From assembly GCF_001439805.1 (NCBI RefSeq), contig NZ_JYLK01000007.1, positions 62,001 to 126,000 on the forward strand: 64,000 bases of DNA, written 5' to 3'. This document shows, one piece after another, positions 53,269 through 63,116 of the stretch (the stretch's first letter is position 1; every line of letters starts with the position of its first letter). The position numbers were made by a program, and so were the translations under genes. The notes beneath the pieces are model-generated. The model saw only the letters and a program-made list of their open reading frames with translations, did not search any database and had not been told where the DNA came from. The DNA comes from Pseudomonas trivialis (GTDB taxonomy: Bacteria; Pseudomonadota; Gammaproteobacteria; Pseudomonadales; Pseudomonadaceae).

Positions 53269-53886
53269 TTAAGTCAACGCGGTCATTACGGCCTTGCGGT
53301 AGGCCGGACGCTGTTGCAGGCGCTGGTACCAGGCCTCCAGGTGCGACATTGCCGGGCGCTCGATGGGCATCTCGAACCAGGCGTAGATGAAGCAGCCTAG
53401 GGGAATATCGCCCATGCCGAACGCGTTGCCGGACAGATAAGGTTGCCCGGCGAGCGCTTGCTCAACGGTGTTGAGTGCATCGATACAGGCCTGGCGCCCG
53501 GCGTTGATGCTGTCCGGGTTTCGTTTTTCCGGCGCAGTGCGCACGATGCCCCAGAACACCGCTTTGAACGGATCGGCCAGGGTCGAGGTGGTCCAGTCCA
53601 TCCATTTTTCCGCGTTGGCGCGGGCTTGCAGGTCAGCCGGGTAAAATTCCGAAGCGTGTTTGGCGCATAGGTAGCGCACGATGGTGTTGGATTCCCACAG
53701 CACAAAGTCGCCGTCTTCGATCATCGGCACCCGGCCGTTGGGGTTCAACGCCCGGTATTGCGGCGTGTCGACGATCCCGAACGCCCCGCCTGCATCAATC
53801 GCCTCGTAGTCCAGGCCGAGTTCCTCGGCGCACCACAGCGCTTTCCTGACGTTGGACGAATTTTTACGACCCCAGATCTTCAGCAT
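53269..53886 (-). CDS. Glutathione S-transferase family protein
   Basis: 205 aa. Thioredoxin-like N-terminal domain (MLKIWGRKNSSNVRKALWCAEELGL; GSH-binding NGRVPMIEDGDFVLWESNTIVRYL) and an all-helical C-terminal domain (about 85-205). Start at 53886 gives the normal GST N-terminus; a frame open to 54078 was rejected. Orthologues in other pseudomonads lie between the same ABC pair and the fadE-like gene (memory). Confidence 0.9.
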   Translation of the reverse strand: MLKIWGRKNSSNVRKALWCAEELGLDYEAIDAGGAFGIVDTPQYRALNPNGRVPMIEDGDFVLWESNTIVRYLCAKHASEFYPADLQARANAEKWMDWTTSTLADPFKAVFWGIVRTAPEKRNPDSINAGRQACIDALNTVEQALAGQPYLSGNAFGMGDIPLGCFIYAWFEMPIERPAMSHLEAWYQRLQQRPAYRKAVMTALT

Positions 53887-54163
53887 GACCGCTCCCTGAT
53901 TGGGTGAATGGACAACATGTGGTAATGGAAACCGCAGCATACGACGCCTGGGCCGCGAACCGGTACTGGATGACTGCCAGGTCAGATAAATCCGCATCAG
54001 TTCCGGTATGTTTTCATACGAACTCCCCCTTCCTGTGACGGTCACTACCCAGTGAGCGACTGGAACTGTCTTGAACACGTGGTAACACCTTGATCACCGC
54101 GCTTGCTCGCATGCCGACTAAGCTCCCTGGTGATTTCGCCCCTGGTTTCACGGAGGATTGAAT

Positions 54164-56611
54164 ATGCTGTTGTTGTGGATACTGGTGCTGGTGGTCGGCA
54201 TTGCCTACCTGGCACACCGCCGCGTCGCCCCCCTGCCCGCCCTGGGCGTGGTTGCCGTTTACCTGCTGGCGATGGGCGCCTGGAGCCACGCGCCGGGTTG
54301 GCTGCTGCTGGTCTTCTGGGTGTTGATCGCTCTGGTGGCCGCGCCCCTGCTGCTGCCCGACCTGCGCCGCCAATACTTCACAAAACCACTCTTCAGCTGG
54401 TTCCAGAAAGTCTTGCCGCCAATGTCCGAAACCGAGCGTGACGCGATTGACGCGGGCACGGTGTGGTGGGACGGTGAACTGTTCAGCGGTCGCCCCGATT
54501 GGGACAAGTTGCTGGCCTACCCCAAGGTAAAACTGACCGAAGAAGAGCAGGCATTTATCGACGGCCCCACCGAAGAACTCTGCGCCATGGTCAGCGACTG
54601 GGAAATCGGCCAGGCCATGGACCTGCCGCCCGCCGCCTGGGAGCACATCAAGACCCACGGTTTCTTCGCGCTGATCATTCCCAAGGAGTACGGCGGCAAG
54701 GGCTTTTCCGCCTACGCCCACTCCCAGGTGGCGATGAAGCTCGCCACCCGCAGTGGCGACCTCGCGTCCACCGTAATGGTGCCCAACTCCCTGGGCCCGG
54801 CCGAACTGCTGCTGCACTACGGCACTGACGAACAGCGCAACCACTACCTGCCGCGCCTGGCGCGCGGCGATGACATCCCGTGCTTCGCCCTCACCGGCCC
54901 GCTGGCCGGCTCCGATGCGGGCGCCATGCCCGACACCGGGGTGATCTGCAAAGGTGAATGGGAAGGTCAGGAAACCCTCGGCCTGCGCCTGAACTGGGAG
55001 AAGCGCTACATCACCCTCGGCCCGGTCGCGACCCTGCTGGGCCTGGCCTTCAAGGCCCATGACCCGGATCACCTGCTGGGCGAGGAAGAAGACCTCGGCA
55101 TCAGCCTCGCGCTGATTCCCACCGACACCCCGGGCGTGGACATCGGCCGTCGCCACCTGCCGCTGGGGGCTGCGTTCATGAACGGGCCCAACTCGGGCAA
55201 GGACGTGTTCATTCCCCTGGAATACCTCATCGGGGGTCAGGAGATGCTCGGCAAGGGCTGGATGATGCTGATGAACTGCCTGTCGGTGGGCCGCTCGATC
55301 TCGTTGCCGGCCGTCGGCACCGGTGCTGCCAAGTTCACCAGCCTGGTCACCGGCCAGTACGCCCAGGTGCGCGAACAGTTCAACGTGCCGCTGTCGGCGT
55401 TCGAAGGTATCCAGGAGTCCCTGGCACGCATCGGCGGTAACGCCTGGTTGATGGACAGCGCGCGGATGCTCACCGCCAACGCCGTCGACCTGGGCGAGAA
55501 GCCCTCGGTGCTGTCGGCGATCCTCAAGTACCACCTGACCGAACGTGGCCGCGAGTGCATCACCCACGCCATGGACGTGCACGGCGGCAAGGGCATCATC
55601 ATGGGCCCCAACAACTACCTGGGCCGCAGCTGGCAGGGCGCGCCGATTTTCATCACGGTGGAAGGCGCCAACATCCTCTCGCGCAACCTGATGATCTTCG
55701 GCCAGGGCGCGATTCGCTGCCACCCGTTCGTGCTCAAGGAAATGGCGCTGGCCGGGCGTGAAGACCGTGACCAGGCCCTCAAGGAATTTGACGGCCTGCT
55801 GATGCAGCACATCGGTTTTGCCGTCAGCAACGCCGCCAGCACCCTGGTGCTGAACCTCGGCCTTGGCCACTTCGAGAAAGCCCCGGGCAACCGCCTGAGC
55901 CAGGGTTATTTTCGCGCCCTGAACCGTCAGGCGGCGGCCTTCGCACTGCTTGCCGACTTGAGCATGATGCTGCTCGGTGGCGAGCTCAAACGCCGCGAAC
56001 GCCTGTCCGCGCGCCTGGGCGACGTGCTGAGCCATATGTACCTGGCCTCGGCGGCGCTCAAGCGTTACCACGACCTGGATTCACCGGCTCACCTGGAGCC
56101 GTTGTTTGCCTGGGCCATGGAAGAAAGCCTCGGCGAGTCGGAGCGTGCGCTGGATGAATTGCTGAGCAACTTCCCGAACAAGGTGCTGGGCTGCCTGTTG
56201 CGAGTGATCGTGTTCCCATTCGGACGGCGCCATACCGGGCCGTCCGATGCATTGGATGCCGAAGTGGCCGCAGTCATTGGCCGCGCCAAGGGCGACCCGA
56301 CGCTTGAAGAGCTTCTGGCCGGCTGCTACCGCCCGCAATCGGCGCAGGATCCAGTCGGCGCCCTGCAGCATGCCTACGACCTGCTCGTCGCCAGCCATCC
56401 GCTGCAAAAGAAACTGCACAGCGCGTTGAAAAGCGGCCAGGTCAAACCGACTGCCGGCGAACACGCCATCGACGCCGCCTTGCAAGCGGGCGTGCTGCAA
56501 CCGGCCGAAGCGCAGACCCTGCGTGACGCCGAAGCGGCGCGACGCAAGGTGATCGACGTGGATGATTTCAGCAAGGAAGAGCTGACCCAGGCCGAAGGCA
56601 AGGTCCGCTGA
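54164..56611 (+). CDS. fadE: Acyl-CoA dehydrogenase FadE
   Basis: 815 aa, the long gammaproteobacterial FadE type, which catalyses the first, FAD-linked step of fatty acid beta-oxidation. Two membrane helices at the N-terminus (about 1-65), acyl-CoA dehydrogenase core about 100-520 (FFALIIPKEYGGKGFSAYAHS, FALTGPLAGSDAGAMPD, DVHGGKGIIMGPNN), and the DUF1974 C-terminal domain about 520-810. ATG 54164 has GGAGG seven bases upstream. No partner ETF genes nearby. Confidence 0.94.
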   Translation: MLLLWILVLVVGIAYLAHRRVAPLPALGVVAVYLLAMGAWSHAPGWLLLVFWVLIALVAAPLLLPDLRRQYFTKPLFSWFQKVLPPMSETERDAIDAGTVWWDGELFSGRPDWDKLLAYPKVKLTEEEQAFIDGPTEELCAMVSDWEIGQAMDLPPAAWEHIKTHGFFALIIPKEYGGKGFSAYAHSQVAMKLATRSGDLASTVMVPNSLGPAELLLHYGTDEQRNHYLPRLARGDDIPCFALTGPLAGSDAGAMPDTGVICKGEWEGQETLGLRLNWEKRYITLGPVATLLGLAFKAHDPDHLLGEEEDLGISLALIPTDTPGVDIGRRHLPLGAAFMNGPNSGKDVFIPLEYLIGGQEMLGKGWMMLMNCLSVGRSISLPAVGTGAAKFTSLVTGQYAQVREQFNVPLSAFEGIQESLARIGGNAWLMDSARMLTANAVDLGEKPSVLSAILKYHLTERGRECITHAMDVHGGKGIIMGPNNYLGRSWQGAPIFITVEGANILSRNLMIFGQGAIRCHPFVLKEMALAGREDRDQALKEFDGLLMQHIGFAVSNAASTLVLNLGLGHFEKAPGNRLSQGYFRALNRQAAAFALLADLSMMLLGGELKRRERLSARLGDVLSHMYLASAALKRYHDLDSPAHLEPLFAWAMEESLGESERALDELLSNFPNKVLGCLLRVIVFPFGRRHTGPSDALDAEVAAVIGRAKGDPTLEELLAGCYRPQSAQDPVGALQHAYDLLVASHPLQKKLHSALKSGQVKPTAGEHAIDAALQAGVLQPAEAQTLRDAEAARRKVIDVDDFSKEELTQAEGKVR

Positions 56612-56686
56612 TACCGGCGGTCATATAATTACGGGCGCTTGAGCTATATACTCTCGCGCCCGTTTTTGCTTTAGAGGACTTATCGC

Positions 56687-57094
56687 GTGTCCAACGTCGT
56701 TGCCGATCATCTCGTCCTGCTCGACCACCTGCGCAGTATCCTGGTTGCCGTCGGCGAAGCCGAACAAGTGCCCGAGGAAAGCCACACCCTGTTTCTGGAG
56801 CGCTTCGACGAACTGCGCGCCCTGCTGCCGATCGACCCGATCGAAAGCCAGTACCTGGGCCAGGACCTCATGAGCCAGGTCATCCTGCGCTACCCGCAAA
56901 TCGCCCACCTGGTGCCACGCGACCTGCTGTGGTTCTTCGGCGGCGACTGCCTGCACTTCATGCCCGACGAAGAACTGGACCTGTACCAGGCGCTCGAAGA
57001 ACGTCGTCATGAAGCCGAGCTGAACGACGAACCGTTCGACTGGAACCAGGAAAAGCAGCTGCTGGCCATGCCGGACGACCAGAGCAAGCACTGA
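56687..57094 (+). CDS. Conserved Pseudomonas 135-aa protein of unknown function
   Basis: Acidic, mostly helical, no signal peptide or membrane helix. GTG start at 56687, preceded by AGAGGAC, 75 bp after fadE on the same strand, so probably in the same transcript. I recall a conserved small protein at this place in P. aeruginosa (PA2817); function unknown. Confidence 0.75.
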   Translation: MSNVVADHLVLLDHLRSILVAVGEAEQVPEESHTLFLERFDELRALLPIDPIESQYLGQDLMSQVILRYPQIAHLVPRDLLWFFGGDCLHFMPDEELDLYQALEERRHEAELNDEPFDWNQEKQLLAMPDDQSKH

Positions 57095-57119
57095 TTGTCG
57101 CAAGTCTGATAAACCCGAT

Positions 57120-57140
57120 GTGGGAGCAAAAACCTCCCAC
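57120..57140. terminator. Hairpin after the 135-aa protein gene
   Basis: GTGGGAG-CAAAAAC-CTCCCAC, followed by ACTTTT; a short repeat type common in this genome group, placed as a terminator. Confidence 0.6.
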
Positions 57141-57243
57141 ACTTTTGAGCGCACGGCGCGCCTGAGTGATGGTAATGTGTGGAAATGTTTCTGACAGTTC
57201 GGTCAGAAACGTCACTAATACCTGCAAAGGAATGCGACTCTCC

Positions 57244-58983
57244 ATGCACTTTCCACTCAAGCAACTGGCCGTTGCGACCCTCCTGGCCGCCAGCCTTTCG
57301 GGCGTCACCCCCTCCGCTTTTGCCAACATCACTCCCGAGCAAAGTGCCGCGATCCTGAAAAATTTCAGCGAAACGCCGGCCACTGATTTCCGCAGTTTCC
57401 TCGCTGCCCTGAATAAAGATGACCTGGGCAAGACCATTGACACAGGTCCGGCGATCAACGCGTTTCTCGACAACAAACCCCTCACCGCCGACCAACAAAA
57501 CGAAATCCACCGCCTGCTCGGCATCTACACCCGCGTGAAATACGGCAAGGCCGCTCTCGAAACCCTGCGCGAGCTGGTAGAGATTCCAACCTTCAACGTC
57601 GACGGTCTGCCGCAGTACAAAAACCCCGAATTTCTCAAGATCGCCGACAGGATCCAGGCGCTGGCCAAGTCGTTCAACCTCACCTTCCGTAACGTTGACA
57701 ACCGGGTGTACGAGATCTCCCTGGAAGGCAGTGGTGATGAGCTGGTGGGCATCCATGCCCACGCCGACGTGGTCCCGGTGACGCCGGAGAATTGGGTGCT
57801 CAAGGACGGCACCCGGCTTGACCCGTTCAAGGTCACGCTGATCGGTGACCGCATGTACGGCCGTGGTACCGAGGATGACAAGAACGGCATCGTGGTGGCG
57901 ATGTACGCGATGAAAGTGATCAAGGAAGAAAAACTGCCGCTGGCGCGCACCTTCAAGTTGTTGGTGGACACCACTGAAGAAACTGCCGGCGATGCCATCC
58001 CCTACTACTTCGCGCGTAACCCGGTGCCGCAATACAACCTGGCACTGGACGGTGGCTACCCGGTGGTGATTGCCGAGAAAGGCTCGGGCACCGTCATGGC
58101 CACGTTCCCGGTACGCAAGGGCGACGGCAGCGGCGCAGAAATCATCTCGATGACCGGCGGCAAGGCCACCAACCAGATTCCGTCAGCGTCGGTGGCCACG
58201 CTGGTCAGCGATACACCTGCAGAACTGGCCGCCGCCCTGCAGCAGGCCGGCACTGAATACGCCAAGCGCAACGGTGGTGATTTCCAGGTGAGCGCCAAGG
58301 TCGACGGCAAGGACGTCAAGCTCACCGTCACGGGCGTGTCTGCCCATTCCTCGGCACCGCAGTCCGGGGTCAATCCGGTGGCGCGCATGCTGGAGTTGAT
58401 CCATAGCGTCGACGGCAAGATCGCGCTCAAGCACAACCACATCACCGACGCCGCGCGGTACGCATCCGACAACTGGGGCCTGGATTACCTGGGTGGCAAG
58501 CTGGGGGTGGGCTTTTCCGATGCGTTCATGGGGCCGCTGACCACCTCGCTGACCTTCGTCAGCCAGGACGACAAGGCTTTCAAGCTGGCGGTGAATCTGC
58601 GCGCGCCGAAAGGCAAATCACCGGAGGCGCTCAAGGCGCAGATCGAGCAGAAGCTGAACGCCTGGAACGCTCATGCCAAGGTCAACGTGAGTTTCACCTG
58701 CTCGCTCGACACGCCGATGTACCGCAACCCCGAAGGTGAGTGGGTAAAAGCCTTGCTGGCGGTGTCCACCGAGAACCTCGGCATGGCGCACACGTTCGGC
58801 ACCTCAGCCGGCGCCACGTCCGTGCACGATCTGCCCAATGGCGTGCAATTTGGTCTGGCGCGCCCGGAAACCAAGTACACCGGGCACACCGACGGCGAAT
58901 TCAAGACTGTCGACCAGTTCCTGCTGGACCTGCAGATCGTGACTGAAATGATGGGCCGCATAGGCCAGTTGCCGAAGCTCTGA
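57244..58983 (+). CDS. Exported M20 family metallopeptidase (dipeptidase-like)
   Basis: 579 aa. Signal peptide about 1-27 (LAVATLLAASLSGVTPSAFA). M20 fold with metal ligands in IHAHADVVPV, GRGTEDDKNGI and the catalytic Glu pair in DTTEETAGD, and a dimerisation insert containing TGVSAHSSAPQSGVNP. Resembles PepV/Xaa-His dipeptidases but is longer and exported. Start at 57244 puts the signal peptide at the N-terminus; ATG 57232 is an alternative with poorer ribosome-site spacing. Confidence 0.85.
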   Translation: MHFPLKQLAVATLLAASLSGVTPSAFANITPEQSAAILKNFSETPATDFRSFLAALNKDDLGKTIDTGPAINAFLDNKPLTADQQNEIHRLLGIYTRVKYGKAALETLRELVEIPTFNVDGLPQYKNPEFLKIADRIQALAKSFNLTFRNVDNRVYEISLEGSGDELVGIHAHADVVPVTPENWVLKDGTRLDPFKVTLIGDRMYGRGTEDDKNGIVVAMYAMKVIKEEKLPLARTFKLLVDTTEETAGDAIPYYFARNPVPQYNLALDGGYPVVIAEKGSGTVMATFPVRKGDGSGAEIISMTGGKATNQIPSASVATLVSDTPAELAAALQQAGTEYAKRNGGDFQVSAKVDGKDVKLTVTGVSAHSSAPQSGVNPVARMLELIHSVDGKIALKHNHITDAARYASDNWGLDYLGGKLGVGFSDAFMGPLTTSLTFVSQDDKAFKLAVNLRAPKGKSPEALKAQIEQKLNAWNAHAKVNVSFTCSLDTPMYRNPEGEWVKALLAVSTENLGMAHTFGTSAGATSVHDLPNGVQFGLARPETKYTGHTDGEFKTVDQFLLDLQIVTEMMGRIGQLPKL

Positions 58984-58988
58984 TAAAT

Positions 58989-59020
58989 AAAAACGCCGAT
59001 CAATCATGATCGGCGTTTTT
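58989..59020. terminator. Bidirectional terminator between M20 peptidase and gltS
   Basis: AACGCCGATCA ... TGATCGGCGTT hairpin with A and T runs on the two sides; serves both convergent genes. Confidence 0.9.
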
Positions 59021-59043
59021 GTCAGCGACGTAGTGAGCCCCCC

Positions 59044-60255
59044 TCACCCGCCCGCGCCCAGGAACGGCAGCGCCAGATACAGCTTGATCACCACCGCGTT
59101 GGTGATGTCGATGAAAAACGCGCCCACCATCGGCACCACCAGAAAAGCGATCTGCGAGGGCCCGAAGCGTTGAGTCACCGCCTGCATATTGGCAATCGCA
59201 GTGGGCGTGGCGCCCAGGCCGAACCCGCAGTGCCCCGCCGCCAATACCGCCGCATCGTAATTGCGGCCCATCACGCGGAAGGTCACGAATAGTGCGAACA
59301 ACGCCATCAACAGCGCCTGTGCCGCCAGCAGAATCACAATCGGCAAGGCCAGCGCAGCCAGATCCCACAGTTTGAGCGACATCAAGGCAATCGCCAGGAA
59401 CAACGACAGGCTGACATTGCCCAGCAGCGACACCTCACGTTCGAACACCTGGTGCCAACCCAGCGCCGACAGGCCGTTGCGCAATACCACGCCCACGAAC
59501 AGCACACAGACGAAGGTTGGCAACTCGAAAGACGTGCCCTGGATCACCCCACTGAGAAAGGTGCCAACCTGCAGGCTTATCGCCAGCAGCGCCAAGGTCT
59601 CGATAAACGACGACGAGGTAATCATCCGTTCACGATGGGGCTGCTCAAAGCCTTTGGGCAGGCGCGGCAACGCCAGCTCGACACCAGGCACCTGGACCCG
59701 CTTGATCAGCAGCCGCGCCACTGGCCCACCGATCAAGCCGCCCAGTACCAGGCCAAAGGTCGCCGACGCCATCGCCAGCTCGGAGGCCGAGGCCACGCCG
59801 TACTTGTCGCTGAATACCGCGCCCCAGGCCGCACCTGTGCCGTGCCCACCGGACAGGGTGATGGAGCCAGCCAGCAAGCCCATCAGTGGGTCGAGCCCGA
59901 GCACCTTGGCCAACGCGATGCCCATGGCATTTTGCAGCACCAGCAGGCCCGTCACCACCAACAGGAAAATGCCGAGTATGCGCCCCCCTGTCTTCAGGCT
60001 GGCGAAGTCCGCATTCAGGCCAATGGTGGCGAAAAACGCCAGCATCAAAGGCGCTTGCAGCGATGCATCGAAGCGAACTTCAACACCCGCCATTAAACGC
60101 AACACCACCAATAGCGCGGCCACCAGTAACCCACCGGCCACCGGCTCGGGAATGCTGTAGGTACGTAAAAAACCGATGCGAGCCACCAGCCAGCGCCCCA
60201 GCAACAGCACCAGGGAGGCGGCGACCAGAGTCGAATAAAAGTCGAGTTGAAACAT
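59044..60255 (-). CDS. gltS: Sodium/glutamate symporter GltS
   Basis: 403 aa membrane protein of the ESS family. MFQLDFYSTLVAASLVLLLG at the N-terminus, two pore-loop motifs with Gly/Thr-rich sequences: LSGGHGTGAAWG in the first half and AGHCGFGLGATPTAIANM in the second. Takes up glutamate with sodium. Start ATG 60255; a longer frame to 60360 includes no further membrane segment. Confidence 0.93.
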   Translation of the reverse strand: MFQLDFYSTLVAASLVLLLGRWLVARIGFLRTYSIPEPVAGGLLVAALLVVLRLMAGVEVRFDASLQAPLMLAFFATIGLNADFASLKTGGRILGIFLLVVTGLLVLQNAMGIALAKVLGLDPLMGLLAGSITLSGGHGTGAAWGAVFSDKYGVASASELAMASATFGLVLGGLIGGPVARLLIKRVQVPGVELALPRLPKGFEQPHRERMITSSSFIETLALLAISLQVGTFLSGVIQGTSFELPTFVCVLFVGVVLRNGLSALGWHQVFEREVSLLGNVSLSLFLAIALMSLKLWDLAALALPIVILLAAQALLMALFALFVTFRVMGRNYDAAVLAAGHCGFGLGATPTAIANMQAVTQRFGPSQIAFLVVPMVGAFFIDITNAVVIKLYLALPFLGAGG

Positions 60256-60455
60256 CCGGGCAGCTCTCTGAAGTGAACGGGGAGAATGGGCCCGCCAGAG
60301 TAGAGATACAGACACCCGGGCACAGCCACCCGAAGCGAAGTACAGAATATTCTTATGCACTTCACAAAAAACCCTACAGGCTGGGTAAGTTTTTCGCTTT
60401 CTAACCCGCCAGAGAGCAGCGGGCCGGGATGCATCCGATCAAAAAACGCACAAAC

Positions 60456-60486
60456 AAAAACGCCGATCATTTCTGATCGGCGTTTT
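60456..60486 (-). terminator. Terminator of the tRNA-Glu/Gly operon
   Basis: AACGCCGATCA ... TGATCGGCG hairpin, T-rich on both sides, 10 bases after the last tRNA; it may also stop transcription towards gltS. Stem nearly identical to the hairpin at 58989. Confidence 0.85.
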
Positions 60487-60495
60487 CGTTGAATA

Positions 60496-60571
<76 letters not shown>

Positions 60572-60574
60572 AAA

Positions 60575-60650
60575 TGGCGTCCCCTAGGGGACTCGAACCC
60601 CTGTTACCGCCGTGAAAGGGCGGTGTCCTAGGCCACTAGACGAAGGGGAC
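60575..60650 (-). tRNA. tRNA-Glu (TTC), copy 1
   Basis: 76 bases with CCA; acceptor GTCCCCT/AGGGGAC, anticodon TTC in CGCCCTTTCACGGCG. Confidence 0.97.
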
Positions 60651-60755
60651 ACGCTACTGAAACACATGGTGTGTATTTCAGTGCCCAGAGGCCGCATCCG
60701 AAGACGTGGCCCTGGTTTCACTCAGTGCCGCCCGAGAGCAACACTGCTTAAAAAC

Positions 60756-60831
<76 letters not shown>

Positions 60832-60834
60832 ATA

Positions 60835-60910
60835 TGGCGTCCCCTAGGGGACTCGAACCCCTGTTACCGCCGTGAAAGGGCGGTGTCCTAGGCCACTAGA
60901 CGAAGGGGAC
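60835..60910 (-). tRNA. tRNA-Glu (TTC), copy 2
   Basis: Identical to copy 1 and the first gene of the minus-strand Glu-Gly-Glu-Gly operon. Confidence 0.97.
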
Positions 60911-60972
60911 ACACGTACAACATTCACTCCCTACCGCGTTTGGCTGTGTGCTTTACGCTGTAAGTGGCGCGC

Positions 60973-61001
60973 ATTCTATGGATGGATTGAAAGGTCGTCA
61001 A
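60973..61001 (-). promoter_or_regulatory. Promoter of the tRNA-Glu/Gly operon
   Basis: Minus strand -35 TTGACG (60996-61001), 17-base spacer, -10 TAGAAT (60973-60978), then GCGCGCC. It uses the same -10 and discriminator as the tRNA-Val/Asp promoter at 43680. Confidence 0.8.
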
Positions 61002-61268
61002 CCCCCAAGGATAAATTTATTTAAATCAATGACTTCCCCCGTGTTTACGCGCCTGCACGGGCGTTGCGCCGCCCTGCAACCCGGCGCCTATATTCTGGCG
61101 CCCGACAAGGCGCTATAGTTCGCTCCAACAGGTGATGGCAATGTGCGCCCATTCATCCAACGCTATACCTATATAGAAGAAGGTACCTGGGCAACTGGTC
61201 GAACAGTCCTATCCGCCGGATGGCCCAGTCACTACACTCACAGCAAACCCTATTAAGAGGTCACGCCG
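61002..61268. other. Intergenic region before the coiled membrane-anchored protein
   Basis: About 270 bases without a gene between the tRNA promoter and the next coding start; a promoter for the next gene is expected but none is clear. Confidence 0.4.
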
Positions 61269-62039
61269 GTGACACCACTCATGATCACCCTGCTGGTAGT
61301 AGTCGGGATCGTAATATTGATCGCCATTGGCTACATGAACCACGTGGTGGAAAACAACAAGCTGGAAAAGAAACGCACCGAGATCGAACTCAACGACCGG
61401 CTGCGTCGCTGCGGCGAAATCACCGAGACCTTCCCCGGCCAGTTGATGACCCCGGCGCTCAAGCTGTTGCTCACCCGCCTGGAACTCAATGTCAACCAGC
61501 GCCTGCTCAACCTCAACAGGTCCAGCGCGGCGCTCAAGGCACGGATCAGCGAACTCGATGCGCTGATCGCCCAGGGCGAGTCGATCCCGGTCGCCAACCC
61601 GCCCGCCCCTATCCAGACCGAAGCCAAGGCCAAGGACGTGCGCTTCCTTCTCGAAGCCCTGCACGGCCAGGTCACCCGTGCTGCCCAGGACGGCTTCCTG
61701 CCGGCCAACGAAGCCAAGCACTGGATTCGCGAAATTCGTCACATCCTGGTGCTGCTGCACATCGAGTTCTTCAACAACCTTGGCCAGCACGCATTGCTGC
61801 AAGGCCAACCAGGCCAGGCACGCCTGGCCTTCGAGCGCGGCGTGCAATACCTGCGCAAACAACCGGAACCGGTGCTCTACAGCACCCAACTGAAAATGCT
61901 CGAATCCCAACTGGCCCGCGCCAACTCCACCGTCCTGACCAACAGCCAGCCCGCCGAAGACGAAGTCAACGAACTGACCGAAGGCCTGAAAGTCGACGAC
62001 GCCGATGCAGCGTGGAAGAAGAAGGCAATCTACGACTGA
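61269..62039 (+). CDS. Membrane-anchored, mostly helical protein of unknown function
   Basis: 256 aa. One N-terminal membrane helix (LMITLLVVVGIVILIAIGYM, about 4-23), then a charged helical stretch with coiled-coil character (NKLEKKRTEIELNDRLRRC) and a C-terminal helical repeat-like region about 120-215 (GQPGQARLAFERGVQYLR looks TPR-like). GTG start at 61269 with AGAGGTC upstream. A family restricted, as far as I know, to pseudomonads; function unknown. Confidence 0.75.
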   Translation: MTPLMITLLVVVGIVILIAIGYMNHVVENNKLEKKRTEIELNDRLRRCGEITETFPGQLMTPALKLLLTRLELNVNQRLLNLNRSSAALKARISELDALIAQGESIPVANPPAPIQTEAKAKDVRFLLEALHGQVTRAAQDGFLPANEAKHWIREIRHILVLLHIEFFNNLGQHALLQGQPGQARLAFERGVQYLRKQPEPVLYSTQLKMLESQLARANSTVLTNSQPAEDEVNELTEGLKVDDADAAWKKKAIYD

Positions 62040-62267
62040 TCCGCTATTGATCTCGATCCAGGGCGCCCCGTCAACCACGCGGGCCGAACACAGGCTTGAA
62101 TCCTTGGGTAACCTGGCAGGGCACCGGGTTACCCAAGCATTCAAGCAGAGGCACCCCACGAATTATCCCCCGTAAAAGCCCGCGCAGTGCCATCACTTTG
62201 CACCTATCCCCCCGCTCCCGACTAGCGTAAAAAAGTCCTCCTAACTCCTGCCAGCCAGAGGCCCCAC

Positions 62268-63080
62268 ATGCCTGTCGCCATAATTGATGGACAACCCCTC
62301 CACTACCTCGACCAGGGCGCCGGCCCCGTCGTTCTGCTGGGCTCCAGCTACCTCTGGGACCACACCATGTGGGCACCACAGATCGAAGCCCTGTCGCAGC
62401 AATATCGCGTCATCGTCCCCGAGCTATGGGGCCACGGCGAATCGGGCACGCTGCCGCCGCAAACCCAGTCCCTCGACGACCTGGCACGCCAGACCCTGGC
62501 CCTGCTGGACCAGCTGGAAATCCCCCAGGTCAACCTCGTCGGCCTGTCCGTCGGCGGCATGTGGGGCGCGCGCCTGGCATTGCGCGCCCCGGAGCGCATC
62601 AACAGCGTGGTGCTGATGGACACCTACCTCGGTGCCGAACCGGAAGCCACCCGCCAGTACTATTTCTCATTGTTCAAGATGATCGAAGACGCCGGCGCCA
62701 TTCCCGAGCCATTGCTGGATGTGGTCGCGCCGATCTTCTTTCGTGCCGATATCGACCGCGAATCCGCGCTTTACCAGGGTTTTCGCAGCGCCCTTCAGGC
62801 CTTCTCCAAAGAACGCCTGGTGCACAGCATCGTGCCCCTGGGCCGCCTGATCTTCAGCCGTGAAGACATCCTGCAGCAGCTGCCGCGCCTGGATGCCGAT
62901 ACCACCCTGGTGATGTGCGGCGAGCAGGACAAACCGCGCCCACCGGCCGAGTCCGCCGAAATGGCCGAGCTGATCGGCTGCGCCCTGACGCTGATTCCCG
63001 ATGCGGGGCATATTTCCAGTCGGGAGAACCCGGATTTCGTCAATGAAGCGCTGCTGACGTTCCTCGCCAACCACGCCTGA
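62268..63080 (+). CDS. Alpha/beta hydrolase
   Basis: 270 aa. Nucleophile Ser in GLSVGGMWG, with the Asp expected near CGEQDKPRP and catalytic His in IPDAGHISS. Similar in layout to 3-oxoadipate enol-lactone hydrolases and esterases of this fold, but the substrate cannot be assigned. Single gene with its own start context (ATG 62268), ending 37 bp from the convergent chemoreceptor. Confidence 0.87.
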   Translation: MPVAIIDGQPLHYLDQGAGPVVLLGSSYLWDHTMWAPQIEALSQQYRVIVPELWGHGESGTLPPQTQSLDDLARQTLALLDQLEIPQVNLVGLSVGGMWGARLALRAPERINSVVLMDTYLGAEPEATRQYYFSLFKMIEDAGAIPEPLLDVVAPIFFRADIDRESALYQGFRSALQAFSKERLVHSIVPLGRLIFSREDILQQLPRLDADTTLVMCGEQDKPRPPAESAEMAELIGCALTLIPDAGHISSRENPDFVNEALLTFLANHA

Positions 63081-63116
63081 CGGCCCTCCCCCTGTGATCG
63101 CCGTGCTGCGCGGCGA

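Noticed and set aside
54014..56071. 685-codon open frame opposite fadE
   Set aside because: Antisense shadow of a high-GC gene; composition is typical of reverse-frame artefacts.
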